DNA of 64,000 nucleotides from Diphasiastrum complanatum (lineage: Eukaryota; Streptophyta; Lycopodiopsida; Lycopodiales; Lycopodiaceae), in assembly GCA_029204225.1 (NCBI GenBank), contig MU832127.1:21894-85893 (forward strand). Direction: 5' to 3'. Below the pieces are notes generated by a model. The model made no database searches. It was not told where the DNA came from and saw nothing but the letters and a program-made list of their open reading frames with translations. A program made the translations under genes and the position numbers. Positions 46,513-58,564 of the stretch are shown here, one piece after another; within the stretch, counting starts at the first letter, position 1; each line of letters starts with the position of its first letter.

Positions 46513-48227
46513 CTAATTAGTACGTAATGGTGAGTCCGCTTGTGGTACTGGTTCTTCAACAACAGGAGGTTCTGCCGGTATGTCTCTTGCTTGAGCTTTT
46601 ATTTCTCTTGCACTTTCTGCACCCAATAGCGTATCTTCTGATATTGCCTTCCTTCTTCCCTCACATTCGGATACGAACCTGCAACTGAGGGTTGATCTTC
46701 TAATACTGATGGGGGTGGTGGGGGTGCCACTTCCTTCCCTAGTTGTACTGTGATCAGGTTCAGTGGTGCACTCGTTCCAAGTCTTAATGGACAATTCTTG
46801 TAACAGTGTCCATAGTCGCATTCTCGGCAGAAGGATGTATATTGTCCCTTGTATGGACATTCTGCAATTCTATGTCCTTCTCCACAACCGTAGCAACCGT
46901 AATTCCTCCCACCTTGACGCTGAGGTTGAGCTGCATAGGTCGTATAATATTCATTGATGGCAGGATCCATATATGGCTCGTCCGGCTCGTACCATTGCTG
47001 CTGCTCAGGTTGAGGTGGTGCTGGTACTTCGTGCTTCGCTGCTGTCAAGTTCACATGGGCCACTTGCTGATTGGCTAGCCCTGGTGGTGCAGGTGAGGCC
47101 ATGCACTGCTGATTGTTTGGCGCGCCATACCTCGGTGCCACATTTGGTGCGCCTTGATGATATGGATAAGAGGTCTGATAAGGACTCCTCTTCTGTTGGA
47201 TGATTCGGGGGTTAAAAGGTCAAACCATCTCGTGCGATGATGCATTGCACAGATGGCAAAACCTTTGTGTCAGTCGCAGATTTTGCTTTAGGACTGGACA
47301 CTCATTCATTGTGTGGTTCTATGTGCAAACTGAGCACCATATATTTTCACGGCGGGGATACTACGGCTGGCTTTGATCTTGTGGATTTGACGTTGTTGCT
47401 ATAGCTCCCTGCAAGGTCTTCAGTTTTTGATCAAGCTGAGCCGTAAGTTGCTCCATCTGTTGTGTGTGTAATTTGATCATTTGTTCCAACAGCAGCTCTA
47501 CGGACAGATTGGAAGCGTTGGATGATGACAATGCTACCGAGGGAGTTGGAGTATGGGTGGTTGGATACTCATCGTTAGATCCCTCATCCTCTTCCCTGAT
47601 GGCATTTTCCATTGCCTCTTGCAAAATAGCGTACTGCTCCCGTCGTTTTAGCTCTCTTCTTATGCTACGTGGTAACCCCGTGAGAAATCACATAATCACT
47701 ACATGATCGAGAGTTAGGGCTGCATTGCATTCGGATCACAAATGTTTGACCCGCTCAATATAATCCATGACCCTTTCTCTTTTTTCCATTTTGACTTTGC
47801 TCAGCAGGAGGAATGAGACTTCCAGGAATTTTCTTGGTTTAAAACGCGTGATGAGAGCCGCTTTAACCGCTTTCCAGATGGTCTTTTCTTCTTTCGACAG
47901 GTTGAAGTACCAATCTTGTGCCACTGCCACAAGAGACATTGAGAACAACATCAATTTTTCTGCAGGTGTCTGATCGTCGTAGATCTCGCAGGCTTGCTCA
48001 TAGATCTGGAGGAATCTGATGGGATCTGATGATCCATCATACTTTGGAATCTCCATCCGTGGTGCCCTTCGGACTGCTTGCAATGGTGTGACGGGTACGG
48101 GTTGACCCATTGGATCCATTGGTGCTGGTTCTGGCTCTGCCTCGATTTGCACAACTGCTACTCTGGGAAGGTTTGGTGCTTGATTTACTGCTCTTCTTGC
48201 GATTGATTGTTTGGATCTCAAATTCAT
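46513..48227 (-). pseudogene. Gypsy element (minus): gag with two zinc knuckles
   Basis: ATG at 48227 (MNLRSKQSIARRAVNQAPNL) opens a 163-codon frame with the Retrotrans_gag core (MEIPKYDGSSDPIRFLQIYE, QDWYFNLSKEEKTIWKAVKA). A shifted part (47624-47361) has a coiled-coil (LLEQMIKLHTQQMEQLTAQL). The last part (47141-46599) has two knuckles, CYGCGEGHRIAEC and CRECDYGHCYKNC. Both are of form C-x2-C-x3-H-x4-C, one residue shorter than the usual spacing. At least two shifts break the gene. Confidence 0.75.
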
Positions 48228-49340
48228 TTGACGACAGGGTCCAAGGATGTTGGATCTTGCTGGTACAGTTGTTTGAATCTGGATCTTATGGATCTGATCA
48301 ATTTGATAGGCCGATAGTGAGAATCAGGCCTCTTAAAGTGGTCTTTCCTTGATAACTTTTTACTCCTTGCACTGATTGACCTGAGATTTTGACAGTAGCT
48401 GGATCTGGTGCAGATCTCCCTACTGATCTAGTCTGCGAGGATCAATAGTGCGGGTTTTTTCACTGATTTTTAGTCAAAAAACTTGATTTTTCTCAAATTA
48501 TTGGGAAGTAACTCTCGCAAGGATTACAGGAGCTGCATCTGCTATAGATCTGACTCTGGAAACCTCTGCGAAGGTTAACTCTCGTACAAAGTGAAATTTT
48601 CACTGTCTGCGAGGGTTCAGAACCACTATTTTGGCCTGATCTTCACCAATAATCAGTACTAACTCTTGCAAACTTCATCACCGATGGAAAATGATATTTT
48701 GGATCGATTGGAGTGGGCTGCTTATGTAAGGATTTTCTGGATCTTCAAATTTTAGTGATTTTTTAGCACTTAAATCTAATTTTTTGCTCACTAGAATCAA
48801 AATAACTCTCGTAGACTCTTCTATGTCCTGGTCTCACTAAGATGGAACTTCATAATTCTGCACGAGAGCTCTTGACCACTAGAACTGAAAATTTTTGTGT
48901 CTGCGAGGGTTCTGATGGATTTTCCCTCCTTTTTCTCACTGAGAACCTTCGCACTGGCACTTGCACTGGGAACTAACTCTCGCAAGCTTCTTTGTGTCTT
49001 GGTCTCACTGAGATGGAACTTCAGAGAGCTCTACGAGAATTCTTATGAAAATTTATTTTTTTTTTGGTTTTTTATAAGGGTTTTTGAATTTTTATGGTTT
49101 TTTCTATGATTCTTGCAATCTGCTTAGAACTAACTCTCGCAGGCTTCTATGCAGGTCTGTGACAGCTTTCGGGAGCTGCTGCCAGTCGTGCGAGGATTAA
49201 CTCTCACTGGTTTTGGAGAAAACAAAATCTGATGAAAAATTTGGCTCTTTTTCCCTCCAAAATGCAGATTGGTTTGTTTTTTGGGTTTTTCCAGATTTTG
49301 GTTTGGATCAGATCCGCGACAGATGCTTAGTGTGCTCATT
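48228..49340 (-). mobile_element. Gypsy leader/LTR region with recurrent TGCGAG motifs
   Basis: Lies upstream of the gag ATG in the element's orientation. CTGCGAGG and AACTCTCGCA-type motifs recur about ten times between 48.43 and 49.2 kb on both strands, as at 36.66-37.05 kb. LTR boundaries and primer site were not resolved. Confidence 0.4.
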
Positions 49341-50654
49341 ATTGTGCGTTGTTGCTTTTTGGCTAAGGCAACATAAAACTCAACGGTTCTAGTTTTTTTC
49401 CCTCAACCCCACCATGTGCACACCAAAAACCCTATACGACCACATCACACAGCACGCCACACATAAGCGAATGAGGGGGTGCTCTTATTCTCTCACAAGG
49501 AGAAAGGAGGTCGATCAGAGAGCGTTCGGAAGTTGCAGGAAATCTGGGATCTGGCTGTTTTGATCGAAGAACTTTGGACTTCCGATCGAAGATATGTCGG
49601 TAGAAGAAATCATACTTCGGCAGTTGAAAGAAACCTTTGACAGCACGAAGTAATTCCGGTACTAAAACTTCCGGACTGTAAACAACATGAGCTGCGCCAA
49701 GAAATTGATGTCATATCTTTATTGAAATCTTTCCTGTAACTTTTACATTGGATGAACTCTTTTCTTTTCTATTTCTGCCACCCGATTTCGGTCGCCGCAG
49801 CTTAGAATCTGGATTATCGGGAGGTGGCTTGGGCAAAAGAGTTCTCTAAGCTTTCATAAGCTGAAAATTGTGCACTTCACCTGATTGACTTTGAGAGCCA
49901 TTCATAAGTGACGTTTGTACATCTTATGTATTTTTCAGGGTTTGGCTACTTTAATTGCTTTCTGCCTCGTTCTTATTTAGCTCGATTAGGTTGCACAATG
50001 ATAAGATATGAAGTATCTAAAATATTGTTTATGTGGAAGAGATTGCAACCTAAAGTTATTTGAACATTTGGTTGCCAGAGATTTGGTTGACAGCACCCTT
50101 CAAAGGTAGGATCATTTTTTTGAGGCTCTTGACTTGGAGCAAATCCGATACACAGCACCAGTTGGTTTTGTATTTCCCGAACATCATGGGTGAGCATAAA
50201 CTAACCTATATTTGGAATTGTGGCTGCCGAAAATGATAATGCAGTAGGAAAGCGTATAAGGCCGTCTGTTTGGGCTCTCATAATTCTTGTTCAAATGTTT
50301 ATAATTATCTCATAAACGCTTGTATATCAACATCGTTGTTGGCTTTGACTTGCAATGGTCCAAGTGGTGAATGTTACTCAAATCATGAATGTTGGCAAAA
50401 GAGATTGTTTAAAAGCATCCATAAATATCCGCATGGATTTCTCCACACAAGCATGCACAATGTTGTGTAATGCATTATAGTTGTAATGTTGATTTTCAAA
50501 AGCTATTATGTGTAAAAAAAGAGTTGAACAAATAGATGAAGTTTACAAGCTTAGCTACATCAGAGGGGACCTCAGCATTTACGACACTTGTTCCATAACG
50601 TGAGCTGTCCAAAACCTACATAGAGCTAAATTTGAAACCCTATAAATCCTTCAT
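49341..50654. other. No recognisable gene
   Basis: Short frames at 49973-50197 and 50270-50470 cannot be assigned. No array or RNA gene seen. Confidence 0.3.
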
Positions 50655-50862
50655 TTATTTTGTTTTTCATGCGAGGACAAAGCACATCGAGATCCATTAT
50701 CACTTTGTTCGGGAGAGACTTCATGATGGCGACATTTTACTTGAGTATTGTCCTACAGAGGATAATATTGCGGACCTCTTCACCAAGGCGTTGCCTAAAG
50801 TTAGATTTGAAGCTTTATGCAAAGCTTTAAATTTAAGACCACGTGGTGGCTTTGTTACATAG
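50655..50862 (+). pseudogene. Copia RNase H C-terminal fragment
   Basis: Encodes FHARTKHIEIHYHFVRERLH, then EDNIADLFTKALPKVRFEAL and a stop at 50862. This is the last 65 or so residues of Copia RNase H. The upstream pol is missing. It is followed after about 36 bp by an LTR start. Confidence 0.8.
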
Positions 50863-50884
50863 TGAAGATTTCATTTTCTGCATT

Positions 50885-51236
50885 GTCATTTAAGGAGGGT
50901 GTTAGAAATAAATGACTATGCTAAAGTTAATCCATAGGTTACTTTGACCCAAAAGGTCGAGATTTGTGTAACCATGGGTATTTAGTTATTTAGGCCATCT
51001 TAAGTTTGTCTTAAGTTCAGTTGGACCCAATTTTGGTCATGTACTGACTCGTGGGTCCTTAGGGGTCTAATTTTGTTTAGGGGCCCTATGTTGACTTTTG
51101 GGGGTGCCCTACATTTAGTATGCTTAGGGTTTGTTGGCATTTGGCCACGTCAGGTAGAGTACTTAGATGCTCATTGTGTATTTCAATTTTTACATTTGGT
51201 AAGTATTGCTCTCCAGTTTTTTGCTTGTGTTGCTGT

Positions 51237-51267
<31 letters not shown>

Positions 51268-51285
51268 TATATCTGATGAAAATCA
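50885..51285 (+). mobile_element. Polypurine tract and 3' LTR of the truncated Copia
   Basis: AAGGAGGG at 50891-50898 is followed by TGTTAGAAATAAATGAC at 50899, a typical purine tract and LTR start. The LTR contains a CT tract (51241-51268). Its right end is not certain and may lie near 51285. Confidence 0.6.
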
Positions 51286-51289
51286 TTGT

Positions 51290-51630
51290 AATAGCTCTCG
51301 ACAGTAGATGTTTGTTGGGTAGAATGCCATACTTGGCCATCTGCACATTCGAATTCTTCAATACACTTTTGTTCAAAGATTGGCAATTGATCATTGGTAA
51401 TATGAGGTTCTTCACACTGATGATGTTTTGATTGACGGAAATTTAGCTCATTGTCATTGTCGCTGCTATAAACACCATCACTTGGGTTATGTTGACCACG
51501 TTGGCTCTCCGCACTGACTGAATTCACCATCGCTGTGCTCATGATACTAATCCTCAAAGTCATAAGTAGATTGATTCTCATACTTGGACTCACTGTCATA
51601 TTCATAGTCAGAATCAAGATCGGACTCCAT
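51290..51630 (-). CDS. Acidic ORF of unknown origin
   Basis: ATG at 51630 in the context TTTAAAAATGGAG opens MESDLDSDYEYDSESKYENQ and then stops. An overlapping frame continues with SSDNDNELNFRQSKHH and KCIEEFECADGQVWHSTQQ down to about 51290. Acidic, Cys-poor, no family recognised; probably decayed. Confidence 0.2.
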
Positions 51631-52269
51631 TTTTAAATCAGAAGGAATTAAACTTTTGTGGGCTAAGGATCCACCAAGCCCAATAGAAAGATAACGGTTC
51701 AAACTAGAAGGACATTAAATTTTAAGAAGCTTTGTAAACTCTATAGGCTTTGTAAGCTCTCTCCACCCACTTAAACTCATGTGCCAAACCCAATCAAATA
51801 GCCATAGTAATCAAACTAAAGCTAGGATCAAGAAAACAACAAAATATTCATGTTGATATAGCTATAAAGCACAAAGTACAAATAGAGCTCCATGGAATCA
51901 TCATCGAATTGAAAGGGATGGAAGCGAATCAAATACAACATGGAAGGAAATTCATGTGGATTGGGCACATGAGACCTAACAAGCTCTATTCCCAAGGCTC
52001 ACCTTCACAAAGAAGAGGCTAAGCTCTCTCATTTGCAAATGAGCCAAAAGATCCTTTCAAATGATGTCTCTTGCCTACTTTTAGACAATGCCCTAACTTA
52101 ACTAAACATAACTATCTTGACGGATAGTTAGCCCTTTTTAAGTAATATCGAATGTGCCCTTGTTGGCCTATTATCCTTATTAAGGTACTTTGAAGGACCT
52201 AAAGAGGGGAACCACCTTATTCTTAAGGCTAATAGCTCCTTTTGGGCCCAACAAAGCTTACATTGGATA
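51631..52269. other. Non-coding, possibly LTR of the minus-strand Copia
   Basis: Lies downstream of the RNase H end of the minus-strand Copia fragment and could contain its 3' LTR. I could not define the boundaries. No gene seen. Confidence 0.25.
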
Positions 52270-53275
52270 TTATCTTGCATTTATAAGCACAAATGTACTA
52301 AAAGTACATGACATAATGGCTGTTTTATTTAATGTGACACCTAAAGACTGTCTAAACGTTTCAAACTTCTCTTTACTAAGTGGCTTAGTAAAGATATCCG
52401 CAGTCTGATCTTCGGTGCCACAAAACTCAAGTTGAATTTCTCCACTGTGTACTTTTTTCCATATGAAGTGTTGGTCAACGTCAATATGTTTGGTCCTGGC
52501 ATGGTAGATGGGATTTCTTGCAAGCTGAATGCAGCTCTGGCTATCGCAGTACATCACTGTAGGACTTCCTTGGGCAATCTGCATGGCACCTAGCAAGCAC
52601 CTTAACCATGTAGCCTCACACCAAGAAACTGCTCAAGAACCTAGGTGGAATGAATAACCTGTTGTTGAGCTACGATCATCTTTGTCACCTGCCCAATCCG
52701 CATTTGAATAACCTTCCAAGTGAAGGTTTTCATCGTCTATAACCGATGCCATAAGATGAAGTTCCTTTGACATATCTTAGAATCCGCTTGGCTGATTTCC
52801 AATGTGCCTCTATAGTGTTCCTCATAAACTGACTTGCAATGTCGACTGCATGCGAAATGTCAGGTCTGGTATTTTTGAGATGAATGATATAACGTCTCAT
52901 CCACAAAAGGTGTCCCATCAACAAGTCTGCATCAAGCATGGAGAGGGAGGCATGCCTCTCCTATGCATGAGATTTCTTGTGAAGAAGAGGTGGAGGTGGT
53001 GGTGCATCCTTCTTCTTGCTCTCTCTTATTCTTTTTGGCAGAATAAGTCATGTGAAATGTCAGGTCTGGTATTTTTGAGATGAATCAAGCTGCCCACCAA
53101 TTGATGATATAACGTCTCATCCACAAAAGCTATCCCATCAATAGGTCTGCATCAAGCATGGAGAGAGAGTCATGCCTCTCCTATGCATGAGATTTCTTGT
53201 GAAGAAGAGGTGGAGGTGGTGGTGCATCCTTCTTCTTGCTCTCTCTCTTATTCCTTTTAGCAGCCATGGACAATA
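52270..53275 (-). pseudogene. Copia RT/RNase H fragment with 200-bp tandem duplication
   Basis: Minus strand 52939-52730 encodes HLKNTRPDISHAVDIASQFM and EAHWKSAKRILRYVKGTSSY. 52596-52270 encodes VMYCDSQSCIQLARNPIYHA and ADIFTKPLSKEKFETFR. Upstream, the segment beginning GAAATGTCAGGTCTGG occurs at 52854 and again at 53054. The 53054 copy keeps the expected YHQLVGSLIHLKNTRPDIS; the 52854 copy has lost about 19 bp. Integrase and most of RT are absent. Confidence 0.75.
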
Positions 53276-53387
53276 CCATTTGGTTTGTGAAGAGAGAGGA
53301 AGAGTAGCTTTGTATCTACCTTCCTTGAGTCGCCTTTGATCCTTTTCAATTATCTCTTTCTTAATTCACCTCTCTTCCTCTTGAAAG

Positions 53388-54981
53388 ATGGATCTTAATC
53401 CTACCACACAGCCTATGTCCCCTGCTAAGGAGGTTACTGTATCTACCTCTACCTTAGATTTTGATGCTATGTTGCTTGCAATAAATAATCTATAGCAACA
53501 GATCATTGATATGCAATCCGAACATAATCGGGATCAGCAGGAATTGAAGGAGTTGACGCAGTTAAGGCAGCTAGTGCATCAACCCTTGTTCACCCCTGAA
53601 GTTTTTGTTGGGGAAAAGAAGGATAGAACCTCGGAGGCGGTCTTGCAGTGGTTGGATCGATGGAATTCACACTTCTCCATGCACGATTCATCCGACGATA
53701 ACAAGATCAATCTAGCTGTCATGTACTTGCAAGGTAAAGCTTTTACGTGGTGGCAAGATGTAAGGGGTAAGCTTGAAGTTCCTAAGAATTGGGAAGACTT
53801 TTGTAAGGCCTTTAAGGCGGCCTTCCTTCTTATTCTTGATGATTTTGAATTCTATCGTCAATATGCAACGATCCATATGGGGAACCGGTTCCTGGATCAG
53901 TATTTTAAGGAATTTCAGGAGGTCTATTCTCGTTTTGCAACTAGAATAGATCCTTTGCTAGTAAAGTTGCATTTCATACTTGGGTTGCCAAGAGACTATC
54001 AGCTAGAGGTCAGGAGGAACCAGCCTCTTACCCTCGAGGATGCTGTTCGCTTCGCCAGGATATACGATGATACTCGTATTGTGGCTAAGCCTGAGACTGG
54101 TGTCTTGCCCAACGTAAAGGGTAAGAAGCCTTTCTTTCCAAAGAAATCGAAAGATAAGGCAAAGGATGGGTCTTCGGGTTCTGGTAAATCGAAGAAAAGA
54201 TCTACCTTGGACCAGGAAACCTTTATCAAAGCCAAAAGCGACAATTTGTGCTTTAATTGCATGGAACCAGGTCATGTCGCGAAGGATTGTCCAAAGAAAC
54301 AGAAAGCTAAAGGGGCATTTTCTAAGACGCTAGGTAACTTTAGCATATGTAGTGTAGATCTTTCCTTTGCTGGTAATTTTGTGTGTGAGCATTGTTGTTT
54401 AGTTTTTGGTCCTCATGACCTCATTCGGATGAAGGGGGTTGTGGGCGGCCAAGCCGTAACAATATTATTTGACGATGGTTCCACACATAATTATATTAAC
54501 GCTAATTTGTTGCAGAAGCTAAGGTGGAAACAAAGCAAAGTGACCATCGCTACACAGTGAAGCTGGCAACAAGAGCGGAAAGCCAAGTTTGGGACCGAAT
54601 AGTCCAATGTCTACCAATTAAGATTCAAGCCTACAAGGATAAATTAGACACTTTCACATTATGAATCTAGACAGGGTAGATGTAATACATGGAAAGGAGT
54701 GGTTCTATGAGAGGAACGAGTCTATGAAGAAAAACTATGTAACTCACAGTTTGTCGTTCTTACATAACGGCTCACTCATAGAATTAAATGGAAATGTTGA
54801 TATTTCTACTCTGTATATGCTTTTTGCTATAGAAACAGTTAAATGTATGGATGTTTTGGATTGTAATTCTTACTTATGCTGGTTAAAAGATTTTACTTGC
54901 CGTGAAGAAAGTAGTTTGCAATTTTACAATCTCCAAATGGAATTAATGCCTAATAACGCAGGAAAATTCACCAGAAGGTGA
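53388..54981 (+). pseudogene. Gypsy 1 (chromovirus) gag and protease
   Basis: ATG at 53388 (MDLNPTTQPMSPAKEVTVST); a TAG at 53493 interrupts the frame, which then runs open to 54560. It includes the Retrotrans_gag core (WLDRWNSHFSMHDSSDDNKI, AVMYLQGKAFTWWQDVRGKL), a basic linker, a CCHC knuckle (CFNCMEPGHVAKDC) and a protease whose active site reads FDDGSTHNYI. The usual first D-S/T-G is therefore altered to D-D-G. After 54560 the protease continues in another frame (VIHGKEWFYERNESMKKN). No LTR or primer site was seen upstream; Copia sequence ends about 110 bp before the ATG. Confidence 0.8.
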
Positions 54982-56977
54982 AATCTTTAGGAAACGTAGG
55001 CAAGAATTTAACGATGTGTTTCCTGAGTAGCTTCCTGAGGGTCTTCCCCCCTCGAGGGGTGTTGACCATGGTATTAAACTGATTCCTGGTAGTTCTCCTA
55101 TATCTCTGTATCCATATAGGATGAGTACTACTGAAGAGGATGAGGTTTATAGGCAACTACAAAATTACCTTAAGATGGGCCATGTAAGGCCTGGTAAATC
55201 TTCTTGGGGGGCACCTGTGCTCCTTGTTGATCAAAAAGACGGAGGTACTCGTCTTTGTGTGGACTTTAAAAAGTTGAATAAGTTAACAATTAAAACTCGT
55301 TATCCTTTGCCACGAATGGATGAGCTGGTTGATTGATTACATGGTGCAAAGTACTTCATCAAAATCGATTTGAGATCAGGGTATCATCAGATTCGCATAA
55401 AGACCGAGGATGTTGAAAAAAACGGGTTTAGAACTAGATACAGCCATTATGAGTTTCTGGTTCTACCATTTGGCTTGACAAATGCTCCAGTGACTTTCCA
55501 GCAGATGATGAACAATCTTCTTCTTCCATATCTGGGAAAGTTCGTGATAGTGTACTTAGATGATATTCTCATCTATAGTAAGACCTTAGAAGAGCATGAG
55601 GAACATCTCAGGATTGTCTTTAAGTTACTTAGACAGGAGAAGCTTTTTGCCAAGGAGTCCAAATGTGTATTCTTCCAGAAGAGGTTGTTATACCTTGGTC
55701 ACGTTATTTCGGACCATGGGTTGGAAATTGACCCTAATAAAGTCCGACAGGTATGTGACAGGCCTATCCCTAAAACCATCCGTGAGGTTAAGTCCTTTTT
55801 GGGCTTTACGGGGTTTTTTCATAGATTTAACTTGCGCTATGCATCAATTGCATTGGCCTTGACAAATGTCCTCAAAGGGGCTAAGAGAGTTAGCCGGCAC
55901 AGTAAGTTCAGTCCTCCGGTTACTTGGACTGAAGAGTTGAATCAGAGTTTTGAGAACCTCAAATACTGTGTGACTATAGCACCTATTTTACACAGTGGAT
56001 CCTAACAAGCTGTATGTGCTTGAGACGGGTGCCAGTGACTATGCTATAGGTGCAGTCCTGTATCAGGATGGTAGACCGGTTGCTTTTGAAACCAAGAAGT
56101 TAGATCCTGCTCAAAGGCGGTATTCCACCTATGACAAGGAGGTTTTTGCTGTAATTCATGCCCTGAGAGTTTGGAGGCATTATTTGTATGGCTCCCAGTT
56201 CACCATTGTTATTGACCATCAAGCGTTAAAGTATATTTAGGATGCGGTCGACCTTAGGGGTCGTAAGGCCAAACGGTCATAGATGCTCCAAGAATTTCAT
56301 TATGACATTGAGTACCGGAAGGGTACTGCTAATATTGTCACGGATGCCTTAAGCCGGATTGGAGAGGTTAATCAGTTAAGCTTTTCTGATATCCAATCTG
56401 AGTTATATCTGTCCTTAAGAGATTTGTGTAAGACCAATAGGTACTTCGGTCGCATTTGGCTAAATGTCTTGGTAGGTTCTTCTAGATCTAGTGATGAGCT
56501 TGGAATGCAGGATTCCGAGATTTCTCCTCAGGACAAGATATAAAAAGACTATTCCATAAGGAATGGGTTACTTTTCCGGAACGGAAAGGTTTGTGTGTCA
56601 GAAAATGATGATATTAGGGCCCAAATCCTGCATGAATGTCATGACAGCCCGTGTGCAGGGCACCCTGGCTCACAAAGGACGCTTGACTTAATAAAAAGGA
56701 ACTTTTATTGGCCAAACTTAAAAAGTCAAGTGGAGGCATATGTTCGCAAGTGTGGACAATGCCAGGTTAATAAAACTGAAATACTTAAGGCAGCTGGTTT
56801 ACTAATGCCCTTGGAAATTTTTCGAAAGAAAGTGGGAAATATTTTCCATGGACTTTGTGGTTGGGCTACCTCGGACGGGGAAGCAAAATGATGCCATTTG
56901 GGTAATAGTTGACAGGTTAACTAAAATGGCGCAATTCATACCAACCAAGCAAACTGTCAAAGCTTCTGAACTTCCTC
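54982..56977 (+). pseudogene. Gypsy 1 RT, RNase H and N-terminal integrase
   Basis: RT: 55121-55336 ([40 protein letters not shown]), a TGA at about 55334, then 55370-56005 with RSGYHQIRIKTEDVEK and an intact YLDDILIYSKT. RNase H follows from 55995 (ETGASDYAIGAVLYQDGRPV, RRYSTYDKEVFAVIHALRVW), with further stops at 56238 and 56279. Integrase zinc region: HECHDSPCAGHPGSQRTLDL and CGQCQVNK. The first catalytic Asp lies in FSMDFVVGLPRTGKQND in a shifted frame. The frame ends in KQTVKASELPH at about 56977, where the ATG of a second Gypsy gag begins. Confidence 0.85.
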
Positions 56978-58564
56978 ATGGCTAGCTCACTCACTACACC
57001 TGCGAGTCATTCCGGACCTTTAGATGAACAGTTTGCTGATATGCGTGACTCTCTTACTCTCCTCAGTAGTCGTTTCGACCAAATGATGACCGGTTTTACC
57101 ACTCTACAGACCGGCTTTGCCACTATGCAGTCACAGATTGATTCCTTATAGCCACATGGACCTGGCAAAGCCCTTGTTCATTCATCATTTGGGTCTCCAT
57201 TTGGACTTCCATCCTCGTCTACTTCCTTTGGCGGTGGGCCTCATTTTCCACCTAACCCACCACCCGGTTTTCCACGTCCTACAGCTCCTGAGTCACATTT
57301 TCCACGACATCTAGCTCCTGAGCCACATTTTGCTCGAGATTTTCGTGATCGGGTACAGCTTGCCACCTATTCTGGTTCCTCTGACGGGAACTTGTTAGAG
57401 AATTGGTTTGCAAAACTTGATACTTATTTTCAAATTTACCCTAAGACTGATCCTCAGAAGATCCAGTTAGCCGCCTTACATTTAGATGGACGTGCTGCCA
57501 CTTGGTGGTGGGTCTACCGACTTGACCCTGATCGGGATGGTCTCCAGTTATGGCCTACCTTTCGTCGTGATCTTCGTCATGCTATGATTGACCCTCAGTG
57601 GTTGAGCCGCCAGCGTGATATATTCCGTAGTCTTACTCAGACTGGTGATCTTTCTTCCTATACGGATCAGTTTATGGACCTTTCCTACCTCTTTACAGAT
57701 CTTCAGCCCACCGAGCTTATTTCTCGCTACATTGCTGGACTTCGTGGTGCTCTACGATACGATGTCTCTTCTTTCCGTCCACCCACACTTGTTGAGGCCA
57801 TGTCCCTTGCTAGTACTTTACAGCATAAGTACCCTGATCCTGCTCCCTTTCGCTTTTCCCGACCCCGTCCATCTCTTTCACCTCTACCATCTCCGGCCCC
57901 ATCTGCCCCATCCACTGTCGTCCCGACCTCTTCTCTTACTTCTCCCGCTCCTCGCCCTCCGCCTCCTCGTCCTGCTTTTGTCCGACGTTACACGTCTGCA
58001 GAGTTCGCTGACATTCAGCAGAAGCGTCTTTGCTTTCGTTGTAAGAGTCCTGACCACATTGCCCGTGATTGCCGCCAGCCCCTGCCTACTTCTACTGCTA
58101 TTTTCTACCATGAGGGCACTACCCCAGATGAGTCCGATATCTACATTCATATATCTGATGAGCCTGATCTAGTTCCTGAGCCTTCTACTGATTTACTTCC
58201 TGCTACTTGCCATGCTCAGCTTGCTTATGCTACCTGGACAGGGTGCCCAGGTCCTCGCTCCATTCGGCTACGTGTGCGCATTACTGGTCGTGAGTATATT
58301 GCTTTAGTTGATACCGGCAGCACTCATTCCTTTATCAGCAGTTATGTTCTCAGCCGGATACGCGCTTCACCTATTCCTGCTCCACAGCCTCTCACTCATT
58401 TCCTAGTTCTCAGATGTTTCAGGGATTATCCTACTGCATTGGTGATTTTTCTGGACAGGCAGATCTTTATATCATTCCTCTGGAGCGCTATGACCTTATC
58501 CTTGGTGCTGATTGGTTTGCTTCATTGGGAGCGGTTACTTTGGACCTGGCTCAGCAGACATTGA
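56978..58564 (+). CDS. Gypsy 2 gag with protease start
   Basis: ATG at 56978 (MASSLTTPASHSGPLDEQFA) begins directly at the junction with Gypsy 1. One TAG at 57149 interrupts; otherwise the frame is open to 58564. It holds a coiled-coil-like start, a Pro-rich linker and the gag core (SGSSDGNLLENWFAKLDTYF, LAALHLDGRAATWWWVYRLD). A second Pro/Ser-rich linker, a CCHC knuckle (CFRCKSPDHIARDC) and a protease with intact D-T-G (YIALVDTGSTHSFIS) follow. pol overlaps from 58414 in another frame, so a shift falls near 58410. This could be decay or programmed. Base usage (T and C at third positions) differs from the outer element. Confidence 0.8.
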
